DNA of 64,000 bases from Couchioplanes caeruleus (GTDB taxonomy: Bacteria > Actinomycetota > Actinomycetes > Mycobacteriales > Micromonosporaceae): positions 4,274,501 through 4,338,500 of the forward strand of contig NZ_CP092183.1 of NCBI RefSeq assembly GCF_023499255.1, read 5' to 3'. The notes beneath the pieces are model-generated. The model worked only from the letters and a program-made list of their open reading frames with translations, ran no database searches and was not told the DNA's origin. The number at the start of each line of letters is the position of its first letter. Within the stretch, counting starts at the first letter, position 1. The position numbers and the translations under genes are program-made. This document shows, piece after piece, positions 1 through 8,021 of the stretch.

Positions 1-1814
1 CCGAGCGCCACGTCGTCGACGTACCAGCCGCCCTCGTTGACCGCGCCGTCGCTGACGTAGCGGAAGCCCAGCAGGATGCGCTTTCCCGCGTACGCGGCCA
101 GGTCGTACGTGTGCCGTTCGAAGCCGTCGGTGGTGCCGGTGACCGCGGGACCGAGCGGTCCGGCGACGGTACGGTCACCCGCGATCGCCCGGTACGTGCG
201 TCCACCGTCGACGGACACCGTCACGTAGCCGAAGTCGTAACCCTGCTCGGCGCCGTAGCGGGCACGCAGGGTCAGCTTCGCGGCGGTACGCGGCACGGTG
301 ACCGCCATGACCGCGGTGGCGTCCGTGGAGCCGGCGTCGCCGGAGAACAGCGCGCCGTCGCGGACCGTCCACTGCAGGGGCTGGGCGGGCAGCGTACGGG
401 CGCCCGAGAACCGCACCGATCGCAGCGCCGCACCGGTCAGCGGGCGGCCGGCCCGGTCCCGCAGCCGGACGTAGTCGGCGCCGTTCGGGGCCGCGCCCGG
501 CCGGTCGTACGAGGCCGGGTTCGCCAGGTTGACCGTCGACCGCAGGCTCGGCGCGCTCACCCGGCCGCGCGGCACCCCGGCCATCGTGCCGCCCTCGACC
601 ACCTTGTCGACCAGCGTCATCGTCTGGAAGTCGTGCAGGACGCCGTACAGCCGGGTGTCCGCGCCCAGGGCGGCCTGCACCGCGGCGAGACCCTGCCGGC
701 TGCCGTCACGGTGCAGCCGCGACAGCGCGCCCGCGCCGAAGCGGTCGCGCAGGTACAGCATGAACTGGTACGCGTTGCCGTAGTCGGCCAGCACCTCCGC
801 GGGCGCGCCCTCGTCCCACTGGTTCAGCGAGTTCTGCGCGCCCCCGCAGTCCTTGGGGTTCGCGTTGTACCGGGTGCGGACGGTGCCGAAGCCCTGGAAA
901 CAGAAGAGGTGGCTGTCGGCGCCCGGGTGGTGCACGGTGGCGGTGCCGTCGACGTACCCGACGAGGGTCTGCGCGTAGTCGGACAGGCCTTCGTTCACCC
1001 ACACCTCCTCGTCCGGGTCGGTGTAGTACTGCAGCAGGTGCTGCCACTCGTGCGCGAAGGTGCCCTCGTACAGGCGGGGCCGCGCCGGGCGGCTGGTGCA
1101 CAGGTCGCCGGTGGGCTCGTCCGGCGGGGTGGCTCCGGTGCGGTGCTGCCAGTCGTACGCGTCGATCGTCATGACGTTGCGGTCGACGAGCTCGTTGAGC
1201 TGCGCGGAGAAGAAGCCGGCGATGTACGTGACGGCCTTCGGGAAGTCGGCGTAGTTGTCGTCGCGCACGTTGTCGACCAGGGTGACCGTCCGGCCGCCGT
1301 CGCCGGTGAAGTCCCCGGTGATCAGCGGATCGGTGCCGTCCCGGTCCGGCGGCGTGCTGAACGCGGCGGTCTCCCGGGGCTGGATGCGCCCGTCGAACTC
1401 GCGGATCAGGCCGGCGACCTGGGCGTCGGTGACCCTGGTCGAGGCGGCGCCCCGGCAGTCGCCCTCCGGGAAGGCGATGTCGTCGGCGACCCACACCTCG
1501 ATGTGTTTCCCGACGCCGCGCAGCGTGTAGTTCTTGCGGTACAGGCTGCCCTTCACGTCGTCCAGAGCGAGCCATTCGCGGACCGTGCCGACCGGCGGGG
1601 TGGCGGCGGCCCGGGCCCGGCGGCCGACCTCGGGCCGGCGGAGATCCAGCCCGTCGGTGGCGAAGGTCTTGTGGGAGGGCTCGCGAGTGTCGTCGATGAC
1701 GGTCGCCGCACCGGCGGGCGCCGGTGGTGGTGGCGCCGCCGCGGCCGGGGTGACCGGCGGCAGCAGCGGGGTCAGGAGCAGGACAGCGACGGTCAGGCGG
1801 AAGGAGGCGCGCAC
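1..1814 (-). CDS. Secreted M6 (immune inhibitor A-like) metalloprotease, C-terminus cut by window edge
   Basis: Reading leftwards from GTG 1814, about 604 residues are visible and the frame runs off the window. The N-terminus is a signal peptide (Arg-Ala-Ser-Phe-Arg, then a Leu/Val core and an Ala/Pro-rich cleavage region). The zinc motif HEWQH is at residues 255-259, in the context FAHEWQHLLQYY, followed by a Glu-rich stretch (WVNEGLSDYAQ) likely to supply the third ligand. This is the HExxH arrangement of M6/immune-inhibitor-A peptidases, which cut extracellular proteins. The C-terminal visible part looks like the family's beta-sandwich (GWYVDDVAL near the edge). The start is uncertain because no strong ribosome site precedes it. 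Confidence 0.82.
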   Translation of the reverse strand, partial: MRASFRLTVAVLLLTPLLPPVTPAAAAPPPPAPAGAATVIDDTREPSHKTFATDGLDLRRPEVGRRARAAATPPVGTVREWLALDDVKGSLYRKNYTLRGVGKHIEVWVADDIAFPEGDCRGAASTRVTDAQVAGLIREFDGRIQPRETAAFSTPPDRDGTDPLITGDFTGDGGRTVTLVDNVRDDNYADFPKAVTYIAGFFSAQLNELVDRNVMTIDAYDWQHRTGATPPDEPTGDLCTSRPARPRLYEGTFAHEWQHLLQYYTDPDEEVWVNEGLSDYAQTLVGYVDGTATVHHPGADSHLFCFQGFGTVRTRYNANPKDCGGAQNSLNQWDEGAPAEVLADYGNAYQFMLYLRDRFGAGALSRLHRDGSRQGLAAVQAALGADTRLYGVLHDFQTMTLVDKVVEGGTMAGVPRGRVSAPSLRSTVNLANPASYDRPGAAPNGADYVRLRDRAGRPLTGAALRSVRFSGARTLPAQPLQWTVRDGALFSGDAGSTDATAVMAVTVPRTAAKLTLRARYGAEQGYDFGYVTVSVDGGRTYRAIAGDRTVAGPLGPAVTGTTDGFERHTYDLAAYAGKRILLGFRYVSDGAVNEGGWYVDDVAL

Positions 1815-1862
1815 AGAACCGCACGGTACAGGGAGGTACGGCGCAAAAGGGGCATGACGCGG

Positions 1863-2129
1863 CTACTCGAACAGGGAGTGGTCCCGGCCGCCCTCGGCCC
1901 GGGCCCGCGCGCGCCGCCGCAGCTGCACCACGACCGCGTCCACGACGGCGACCGCCGCCCAGGCCGCCAGCAGCCACGCCGGCACCGTCCACCCCGCGCG
2001 GAACATCAGCACGGACAGGACCGAGCACACCACGAACCCGAAGGCGGCCAGGATCAGGCGCAGGTTGAGCGGGCTGTACGGCTCGTCCACCGTTCCCCGC
2101 CGTCCGGGTGGTTGCGCACCGATCGGCAT
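1863..2129 (-). CDS. Small two-TM membrane protein, DUF6343-like
   Basis: 88 residues. A short polar N-terminus (ending DEPYSPLNLRL) is followed by two hydrophobic segments at about residues 26-44 and 50-66, then a basic tail (VVQLRRRARARA). Size, the SPLNLRL entry into the first helix and the basic end resemble the actinobacterial DUF6343 family, which has no known function. ATG 2129 lacks a ribosome site but has a -10-like TAGGCT six bases upstream, so the message is probably leaderless. It lies 48 bp upstream of the M6 protease gene on the same strand and could be co-transcribed with it. Confidence 0.6.
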   Translation of the reverse strand: MPIGAQPPGRRGTVDEPYSPLNLRLILAAFGFVVCSVLSVLMFRAGWTVPAWLLAAWAAVAVVDAVVVQLRRRARARAEGGRDHSLFE

Positions 2130-2135
2130 GGTCCC

Positions 2136-2141
2136 AGCCTA
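2136..2141 (-). promoter_or_regulatory. -10 box TAGGCT of a probable leaderless transcript
   Basis: On the minus strand TAGGCT sits 6 nt before ATG 2129, which places the transcription start at or next to the start codon. Confidence 0.5.
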
Positions 2142-2186
2142 GCCTCCGGCTATCGGCGCGGCCGGGTCACAGGGCAGGATGCGCAC

Positions 2187-2789
2187 ATGCCGTCAGGCCT
2201 CACGACGCCGCCCACGATCCCCGCCGGCACGCTCTGTGCCGGACCGCAGCCCGTGCTCGTCGCGGCCGGCGACCTGTTGCTGCGCCCCTGGCAGCACGCC
2301 GACGTGCCGGCGTTCCTCGCCGCCTACGACGATCCCGCGATCCAGCGGTGGCACACCCGCCGGCCCTCGTCGGCCGACCACGTCCGGGCCTGGTTCGCGG
2401 AGTACCGCCGGGACTGGGCGGAGGCTCGCGGCGCGCACTGGGCGGTGACCAGCGGCGGGGCCGTGCTGGGGCGCATCGCCGTCCGCGGCATGGACCTCGA
2501 CGACGGCGTCGCCTCGTGTGCCTACTGGGTGGTGCCGGCGGCACGGGGCGCCGGCGTGGCGGCCCGGGCGCTCACCGCGGTGGCCGCGTGGGCCCTCGGC
2601 GCGGCGGGTTTCCACCGGCTCGAGCTCGAGCACTCGACCCGTAACCAGGCCTCGTGCCGGGTCGCCACGCGGGCCGGTTTCCCGCTGGAGGGCACCAGGC
2701 GCAGCGCCGCCGTCCACGCCGACGGCCGGCACGACATGCACCTGCACGCGCGGATCAGTGCCGACGCGCGACCTCCGGCGACCGGGTGA
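2187..2789 (+). CDS. GNAT N-acetyltransferase, RimJ/RimL type
   Basis: 200 residues. The protein reads as a GNAT fold: LLLRPW at the first strand, a helical segment around DDPAIQRWHTRRP, then the strand YWVVPAARGAGVAARAL, which holds the acetyl-CoA pyrophosphate loop (R-G-A-G-V-A). Near the end come HRLELEHSTRNQASCRVATRAGF and LEGTRR, typical of RimJ/RimL-like enzymes that acetylate protein N-termini or small amines. The substrate cannot be told. The start ATG 2187 has a weak AGGGCAGGA upstream and a CAGGAT box 6 nt before it. The gene ends directly against the convergent SUFU gene with no spacer. Confidence 0.85.
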   Translation: MPSGLTTPPTIPAGTLCAGPQPVLVAAGDLLLRPWQHADVPAFLAAYDDPAIQRWHTRRPSSADHVRAWFAEYRRDWAEARGAHWAVTSGGAVLGRIAVRGMDLDDGVASCAYWVVPAARGAGVAARALTAVAAWALGAAGFHRLELEHSTRNQASCRVATRAGFPLEGTRRSAAVHADGRHDMHLHARISADARPPATG

Positions 2790-3383
2790 TCAGCCCCGGC
2801 TGACCCCGTCGGGCCGCTCGGCGAAGATGTCGACGCTCTCCCGCAGCGACCGGGCGAAGTCGGCCGGCGGCAGCTCCCGCCCGCGGTCGCGTTCCGCGTC
2901 GGTGATCGGCACGACGTTGATCAGCCGGACCGGGCCGTCGCCGGTCTGCACGCAGTCCGGGTCGTCGTCGCTCAACGGCCCGGCGAGCAGCACCGACGGG
3001 CAGCCCGGGAACGTCGGGAAGTCGCCGCCGAAGCCGATCATGTGACCCCAGCTCAGCTGGCTGCCGGCCAGGAACGGGTGGATCGCCAGGTTGGCCAGCT
3101 GCACGGCGATGGCGTGCTCCTCCGGGCGCGAGAGCGACCCGCGCCGGCGCAGCCGCAGCTCGGCGCGGGCGCCCCCGCCGGGCCGCGGCCTCGCCGGCAT
3201 CTGCTGCGCCGCCATGCCGATGGTCGCGAACGACGTCATGTCCACCGTGGAGGTGGGCCGGTAGACCAGGACGTCGAGGCGGTTGATCGGTGCCTCGTCG
3301 TCGGTGAACAGGTAACCGTCATCCTCCTCCGCGCGATCGCGGTAGGCGTGGAAGACGTCGCGCAGGACGGCCGGAGCGGACAT
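2790..3383 (-). CDS. Suppressor of fused (SUFU) domain protein
   Basis: 197 residues from ATG 3383. The pattern is that of bacterial SUFU-domain proteins (PF05076): an N-terminal segment, INRLDVLVYRPT, then FATIGMAAQQMP, ELRL, the LANLAIHPF helix and a C-terminal half with GPLSDDDPD, VRLINVVPITDAER and a final ADFARSL helix. The bacterial function is unknown. The domain occurs in stand-alone immunity-like or regulatory proteins. The GTG twelve bases upstream overlaps the predicted -10 box, so ATG 3383 is preferred. No toxin-like partner is next to it; the upstream neighbours are an ABC transporter pair. Confidence 0.8.
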   Translation of the reverse strand: MSAPAVLRDVFHAYRDRAEEDDGYLFTDDEAPINRLDVLVYRPTSTVDMTSFATIGMAAQQMPARPRPGGGARAELRLRRRGSLSRPEEHAIAVQLANLAIHPFLAGSQLSWGHMIGFGGDFPTFPGCPSVLLAGPLSDDDPDCVQTGDGPVRLINVVPITDAERDRGRELPPADFARSLRESVDIFAERPDGVSRG

Positions 3384-3391
3384 GGGGGCAC

Positions 3392-3397
3392 ACACTA
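3392..3397 (-). promoter_or_regulatory. -10 box TAGTGT of a probable leaderless transcript
   Basis: Minus-strand TAGTGT lies 8 nt before ATG 3383, and there is no purine-rich ribosome site between them. Confidence 0.4.
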
Positions 3398-3405
3398 CCG
3401 CCCGG

Positions 3406-4212
3406 CTACGACACTTCCCGCCGCAACACGCGTACGGTCCCGGCCGCCAGCGGCAGGATCACCCAGACGGCGCACGACACCCCGAGCCGCGCCCATTGCC
3501 CCGAGCTCATCGCCGGCTCGCTGAGCGGCAACGAGGTCACGTTGAGGTCCAGCCATCCGGCCGCGTCGTTCAGCCGCTTCACCATCTGCCCGAGCGCCGA
3601 CCAGGCCGTCGGCAGCGCGAAGTACAGCACGATGGCCAGCGCCGGGCTCATCAGCAGCGCGCCGAACCCCGCCCCCATCAGCACGAACATCACCTGGTTG
3701 ACCAGCAGCCGGCCGGCCTGGTCGGCGGTGAGGTGCCAGCTGCCGTCGCCGCCGGTGCCCAGCGCGATGAGGTTGGCGCCCGCCGACAGCAGCGCCGCCG
3801 CTGCGGTCGCCGCGACCGCGATGAGCACCGCCGCGATCAGCTTCGCCGCGACGACGCGCCCGCGGGCGGGGGTCAGCGTGAAGGTGGTCAGCGCGGTGCG
3901 CTGCGACCATTCGCTGGTCATCGACAGGATGCCGAGCACCGGCAGCAGCACGGTCGCGGGAGCCAGCCCGAACGAGAGGAACCCCTGGTAGGTCTGCTCC
4001 TCGTCGGGCGCGGCACCGAGCAGGATCGCGGCCGTGCCGGCCGCGGCCAGCCCGATCACGATCAACAGCCAGAGCCCGGCCCGGGTGTCGGCCAGCTTGC
4101 GCAGCTCGACCCGGGTCAGGCGGGCGAGGGAGACCTTCTCGACGGTACGGCCACGGTCGTCCCCAGGCGCAACACCGGCCGGGCCGGTCGTCGCGTTCTG
4201 CACGGCGGTCAT
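3406..4212 (-). CDS. ABC-2 type transporter permease
   Basis: 268 residues with about six membrane segments (starting WLLIVIGLAAAGTAAILLG, then VLLPVLGILSM, LIAAVLIAVAATAAAALL, VMFVLMGAGFGALL, IVLYFALPTAW and a last one before the C-terminal VRVLRREVS). After the first helix come TPARGRVVAAK and the SMTSEW element, typical of ABC-2 permeases of the YhaP/NatB kind. The ATG overlaps the stop of the upstream ATPase gene by 4 bp (ATGA), so both are translated together and should form one exporter. The substrate is unknown. Confidence 0.85.
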   Translation of the reverse strand: MTAVQNATTGPAGVAPGDDRGRTVEKVSLARLTRVELRKLADTRAGLWLLIVIGLAAAGTAAILLGAAPDEEQTYQGFLSFGLAPATVLLPVLGILSMTSEWSQRTALTTFTLTPARGRVVAAKLIAAVLIAVAATAAAALLSAGANLIALGTGGDGSWHLTADQAGRLLVNQVMFVLMGAGFGALLMSPALAIVLYFALPTAWSALGQMVKRLNDAAGWLDLNVTSLPLSEPAMSSGQWARLGVSCAVWVILPLAAGTVRVLRREVS

Positions 4213-5108
4213 CGCACAGCCTCCTGCACCGAGTCGCCGGCGGTCAGGGACAGGAACATCTGTTCCAGCCCGCCGCTGTCCGCCGGGCGCAACTCGAGCA
4301 GCACGACGCCCGCCTCGGCGGCCGCCCTGCCGATGGCCTCCGCGCCGGCCTGCACGACGACGCCCCCGCCGGCCGCCGCCGTGCCGGTCAGCCCGTGGCG
4401 CCGCAGCGCGGCCTCCAGCGCGGGCATGTCCAGCGCTTTCACGACCGTGCCGGACGCGGCCAGCAGCTCCGCCTTGTCGCCCTGGGCCACCACCCGCCCG
4501 GCCCCGATGACGACCAGCCGGTCCGCGACCGCCTCCACCTCCCGCAGCAGATGCGAGGAGAGCAGCACGGTGCCGCCCCGGTCGGCGAAGTCGCGCAGCA
4601 GCCCGCGCATCCAGAAGATGCCCTCGGGGTCCAGCCCGTTCGCCGGCTCGTCGAGGATCAGCACCGCTGGGTCGCCCAGCAGCGCGTACGCGAGCCCCAG
4701 CCGCTGGCGCATCCCCAGCGAGTACGCCTTGACCCGCCGCCGCGCCGCCGTCCTGTTCAGCCCCACCCGCTCCAGGCTCTCGCCGGCCCGGCGCCGGTCG
4801 ACGCCCATGGTCAGCGCGGCCAGCGTCAGCACCTCCCGGCCGGTACGCCCCGAGTGCTGCGCGGAGGCGTCCAGCAGCACCCCGATCCGCCGGCCCGGGT
4901 TGCCCAGCTGCCGGTACGGGCGCCCGTCGACGGTGGCCGTACCCGAGGTGGGCGGGGTGAGCCCGCAGATCATCCGCATCGTGGTGGACTTGCCGGCCCC
5001 GTTGGGCCCGAGGAAGCCGGTCACCGTGCCGGGTTCGCAGGTGAACGACACGTCGTCGACGGCCGGGTGGGACCCGTACCGTTTGCTCAGATGTTCGACC
5101 GTGATCAT
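4209..5108 (-). CDS. ABC transporter ATP-binding protein
   Basis: 299 residues. Walker A is GPNGAGKST near residue 37, the signature is SLGMRQRLGLA rather than LSGGQ, Walker B is VLILDEPANGLDPEG, and the switch His lies in SSHLL. The C-terminal 80 residues after VVIGAGRVVAQG form the extra domain seen in drug-export and bacitracin-type ATPases. It pairs with the overlapping permease downstream. The divergent two-component system at 5.2-7.2 kb is the obvious candidate regulator, as in many exporter/two-component loci, but no operator was recognised. Confidence 0.88.
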   Translation of the reverse strand: MITVEHLSKRYGSHPAVDDVSFTCEPGTVTGFLGPNGAGKSTTMRMICGLTPPTSGTATVDGRPYRQLGNPGRRIGVLLDASAQHSGRTGREVLTLAALTMGVDRRRAGESLERVGLNRTAARRRVKAYSLGMRQRLGLAYALLGDPAVLILDEPANGLDPEGIFWMRGLLRDFADRGGTVLLSSHLLREVEAVADRLVVIGAGRVVAQGDKAELLAASGTVVKALDMPALEAALRRHGLTGTAAAGGGVVVQAGAEAIGRAAAEAGVVLLELRPADSGGLEQMFLSLTAGDSVQEAVR

Positions 5109-5227
5109 GCGTCCCACCGTGCCGGGACCACCCGGCCCGCCGCGTCGGCCGGCGGTCGGCGGTCGGCGAACCTCGGTCGGCGGCCGGTTACGACTTTGGT
5201 CGGTATCGGGGGTCGCTGCGGCGACCG

Positions 5228-5233
5228 TACGAT
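5228..5233 (+). promoter_or_regulatory. -10 box TACGAT of a probable leaderless transcript
   Basis: TACGAT lies 7 nt before ATG 5241. It contains part of the alternative ATG at 5232, which argues for the 5241 start. Confidence 0.5.
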
Positions 5234-5240
5234 GACCGGC

Positions 5241-6506
5241 ATGGGGGAGCTTGTCGCGGCGCACCCGCACGGGCGGCCGCCGGAATACCGCTGGCTGCTT
5301 CCGGCGGCTCTGCGTGACGAACCGGACGCGCCGCCCGGCCCGCGTACCACCCGGGACTGGGTGATCGACGCCGTTGGCTTCCTGCTCGCCCTGGGCTGGG
5401 CCCTGCTGAGCACCGCCGACCTGCTGCAACCCCGGCCGGAGGTGGTGCCGCAGTGGGCCGGGACGCCGCAGTGGCTGGTCTGGAGCGACCTCGTGATCGG
5501 CGTCGGGTTCGCCGTGGCCCTCTGGTGGCGCCGCCGCTGGCCGGTGCAGCTGGCCGCCGCGGCGCTGGTGTTCGGGCTGGTCTCGGTCTCGATCGCGATC
5601 GCCGCGCTGATCATCATGTTCTCGGTGGCCGTGCACCGCCGCTTCGCCGTCACCGCCGCCGTGACCTTCGCCGGCGTGCTCAACAACGCGGCGTTCTGCG
5701 CGATCCGCCCCGAACAGGGCACGCCCTGGCTGGAGTCGTTCTCCTGGGGCGTCGTGATCATGGTGATCGTGCAGCTCTGGGGCATGATCGTGCGGTCGCG
5801 CCGGCAGCTCGTCGTGTCCCTGCGCGACCGGGCGCAGCGCGCCGAGGCCGAGCAGCAGCTACGGGTCGCCCAGGCCCGGACGCTCGAACGCACCCGCATC
5901 GCCCGCGAGATGCACGACGTGCTGGCGCACCGCATCTCCCTGCTCAGCCTGCACGCGGGCGCCCTGGAGATCCGCCCGGAGTCGTCACCGGCCGAGGTCG
6001 CCGGCGCCGCCGGGGTGATCCGCGCCAGTGCCCACCAGGCGCTGCAGGACCTGCGCGAGGTCATCGGCGTACTCCGCGAGCCGGCCGGGGAGGAACCGCC
6101 GGAACGCCCCCAGCCGACGCTGCTGCAGCTTCCCGCGCTCGCCGACGAGTCCCGCGCGGCCGGGGTGAAGGTACGCCTCGACGTCAGCGTCGACCCCGCC
6201 GCCGACCTGCCGGCGGGCATCGGGCGGACCGCGTACCGGATCATCCAGGAGGGCCTGACCAACGCCCGCAAGCACGCCCCCGGCACGGCGGTGCGGGTGG
6301 CGGTCGGCGGGACGGCCGGGAGCGGCCTGAGCATCGACGTGCGCAACCCGCTGCCGGTCGGCCGGGTCGCGCCGGGCATCCCGGGCACCGGTACGGGCCT
6401 CATCGGCCTCGCCGAGCGCGCCACCCTCGCCGGCGGCCGGCTCACCCACGGGCGCGGCACCGACGGCGACTTCGTGCTGCGGGCCTGGCTGCCGTGGCCG
6501 GCGTGA
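5241..6506 (+). CDS. NarL-group sensor histidine kinase
   Basis: 421 residues. Four to five hydrophobic segments (residues about 45-165, e.g. AVGFLLALGWALL, VIGVGFAVAL, AALVFGLVSVSIAIAAL) precede a dimerisation helix with the HisKA_3 phospho-site in REMHDVLAHRIS at about residue 230. The ATPase part follows with IIQEGLTNARKHAPG (N box) and GTGLIGLAERA (G box). A 9-bp longer start at 5232 is possible, but it overlaps the -10 box. The stop overlaps the response regulator start (GTGA), so the pair is coupled. It is divergent from the ABC exporter genes. Confidence 0.9.
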   Translation: MGELVAAHPHGRPPEYRWLLPAALRDEPDAPPGPRTTRDWVIDAVGFLLALGWALLSTADLLQPRPEVVPQWAGTPQWLVWSDLVIGVGFAVALWWRRRWPVQLAAAALVFGLVSVSIAIAALIIMFSVAVHRRFAVTAAVTFAGVLNNAAFCAIRPEQGTPWLESFSWGVVIMVIVQLWGMIVRSRRQLVVSLRDRAQRAEAEQQLRVAQARTLERTRIAREMHDVLAHRISLLSLHAGALEIRPESSPAEVAGAAGVIRASAHQALQDLREVIGVLREPAGEEPPERPQPTLLQLPALADESRAAGVKVRLDVSVDPAADLPAGIGRTAYRIIQEGLTNARKHAPGTAVRVAVGGTAGSGLSIDVRNPLPVGRVAPGIPGTGTGLIGLAERATLAGGRLTHGRGTDGDFVLRAWLPWPA

Positions 6507-7171
6507 CCCCGCGGCCCGGGCCGGTCCGGGTCCTCATCGTCGACGACGACGCCCTGGTCCGGGCCGGGCTCACCATGATCCTGGCCGGCGCCGGCGACGT
6601 CCGGGTCGTCGCGGAGGCCGCCGACGGCTCCGAGGTGCCGGCCGCGGTGGCCCGGCACCACCCCGACGTGGTCCTCATGGACATCCGCATGCCCCGCATC
6701 GACGGACTCGCCGCCACCGAGACGCTGCGCGCCCGCCCGGACGCGCCCGAGGTCATCGTGCTGACCACCTTCGACGCCGACGAGTTCGTCCTGCGTGCGC
6801 TGCGCGCGGGTGCCAGCGGCTTCCTGCTCAAGGACACCCCGCCGATCGAGATCCTGCAGGCCGTCCGCAAGGTGGCCGCCGGCGAGGCCACCCTGTCGCC
6901 GACGGTGACCCGGCAGCTCATCGCGCACGTCGCGGCCCCCGACCACAACACCGGCCGCCGGCGCGCCCGCGACCTGCTGGAGACCCTGAGCGAGCGGGAG
7001 CGCGAGGTGGCGCTGGCGCTCGGGCAGGGCAGCTCGAACGCGGAGATCTCGGCGCAGTTGTTCATGAGCGTGGCCACGGTGAAGGCGCACGTCTCGCGGC
7101 TGCTGGTGAAGCTCGGCCTCAACAACCGGGTCCAGGTCGCCCTGCTGGTGCACGATGCCGGGCTCGCCTGA
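6503..7171 (+). CDS. NarL/LuxR-type response regulator
   Basis: 222 residues from GTG 6503, the start that gives a 4-bp GTGA overlap with the kinase; GTG 6494 is the alternative. The receiver domain shows VLIVDDD, the phospho-acceptor in VVLMDIRMPRIDG at about residue 54, TTFDADE and LLKD (conserved Lys). The C-terminal LuxR-type helix-turn-helix spans LSEREREVALALGQGSSNAEISAQLF to VKAHVSRLLVKLGL. It is the cognate partner of the upstream kinase. Targets are unknown; the divergent ABC exporter genes are the nearest candidates. Confidence 0.92.
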   Translation: MTPRPGPVRVLIVDDDALVRAGLTMILAGAGDVRVVAEAADGSEVPAAVARHHPDVVLMDIRMPRIDGLAATETLRARPDAPEVIVLTTFDADEFVLRALRAGASGFLLKDTPPIEILQAVRKVAAGEATLSPTVTRQLIAHVAAPDHNTGRRRARDLLETLSEREREVALALGQGSSNAEISAQLFMSVATVKAHVSRLLVKLGLNNRVQVALLVHDAGLA

Positions 7172-7180
7172 TCCGTCGAT

Positions 7181-7236
7181 GTCATCGGATCGTCACATCT
7201 CCGCGGGGCCGCCGCGACACCACCGGGCGACCGTGG
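7181..7236 (+). promoter_or_regulatory. Direct repeat GTCAT-N6-GTCAC plus CGACCGTGG element
   Basis: GTCAT at 7181 and GTCAC at 7192 are exactly 11 bp apart, and CGACCGTGG begins at 7228, 36 bp after the start of the second repeat. The same layout and spacing occur before the BON gene (8716-8771). An 11-bp period fits OmpR-family binding. The regulator at 8022 is the local candidate. Confidence 0.5.
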
Positions 7237-7274
7237 AGGTACCGGCGGCGTCCAGTGACACGGGAGATGACGAC

Positions 7275-7949
7275 ATGACAGCTGTCTCGGCCACGCCCAG
7301 CGCCACCGTCGAGCTCACCTGCGACGGGTGCGGCGCGACCACGACGGTGGACGGTTGCGGCCTGCACGATGCCGACGTGGTGTACGTCGCGGTCGCCGCC
7401 GTCGGGTGGGCCGGGCCGCCGTACGCCCGCGGGCCGCACCGATGCCCGTCGTGCGCCTCCGGCCTCGAGCCCCCGCGCCAGCGCACCGGCCGGCACGACG
7501 GCGCGGCGCGGGTGGCGCTGACGGTGACGTCGCCGGCGGCGGTCGTACGGGTCGCCGGCGACATCGACCTCGACGTCGTCGCGGATCTGCGGGCCGGGCT
7601 CGAGAACGCCGTGGCGCTGCGGCCGTACGTGATCGTCGATCTGACCGGGGCCGGCACCATCGACTCGCTGGGCCTGGGGGCGCTGGTCCGCGGCCGCAGG
7701 GCCGCCCGGCAGCGCGGCGGCGACCTGCTGCTCGTGGCGCCGTCGCGGTTCGTGCAGGCGGTGCTGCGCACGATGCGGCTGCACACGGCGTTCCGGACGT
7801 TCGGCACCGTGCCGCAGGCCATCACGGCGACGCTCGCCGCGGACGACGCCGGGCCGGGCGATCGCCGGCCGCGTACGTCTGCCCGTCCTGGCGATGAGGG
7901 TGACCGCCGAGGCGCGACCACCTCGGGCGGATCGTGCCCCGCCGTGTGA
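7275..7949 (+). CDS. Zinc-ribbon plus STAS-domain protein (anti-anti-sigma-like)
   Basis: 224 residues. The N-terminal part has CDGCG and, about 45 residues later, CPSC, which could make a zinc ribbon. From about residue 78 a STAS domain follows: VVRVAGDIDLDVVADLR, then VIVDLTGAGTIDSLGLGALVRGRR and a C-terminal FVQAVLRTMRL helix. The Ser in IDSLGLG is in the place phosphorylated in anti-sigma-factor antagonists such as SpoIIAA. The last 35 residues are polar and disordered. The upstream repeats suggest control by the orphan OmpR-type regulator encoded next. No anti-sigma kinase lies nearby. Confidence 0.75.
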   Translation: MTAVSATPSATVELTCDGCGATTTVDGCGLHDADVVYVAVAAVGWAGPPYARGPHRCPSCASGLEPPRQRTGRHDGAARVALTVTSPAAVVRVAGDIDLDVVADLRAGLENAVALRPYVIVDLTGAGTIDSLGLGALVRGRRAARQRGGDLLLVAPSRFVQAVLRTMRLHTAFRTFGTVPQAITATLAADDAGPGDRRPRTSARPGDEGDRRGATTSGGSCPAV

Positions 7950-7961
7950 CAGTCGGGTGAC
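7946..7961 (-). promoter_or_regulatory. Inverted-orientation copy of the 11-bp repeat (GTGAC-N6-GTGAC)
   Basis: GTGAC at 7946 and 7957 is the reverse complement of the GTCAC repeats at 7181 and 8716, with the same 11-bp period. It lies between the STAS gene and the OmpR-type regulator gene, so autoregulation is plausible. The CGACCGTGG element is not present at the expected distance. Confidence 0.4.
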
Positions 7962-8021
7962 AAACGGCGGGGCGGCCGTACGGAGCGTGTCGCCGCCGCG
8001 GCCGCAGGGCATCATGCGGGT

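Noticed and set aside
111..2186. Very long open frame on the plus strand running into the GNAT gene
   Set aside because: It is antisense to the M6 protease, Arg/Gly/Val-rich without domain motifs, and open only because of GC bias. Only the part from ATG 2187 is a gene.
2790..3383. SUFU protein as an immunity partner of a polymorphic toxin
   Set aside because: No toxin, secretion or repeat-rich gene lies beside it; the neighbours are a GNAT gene and an ABC transporter pair.
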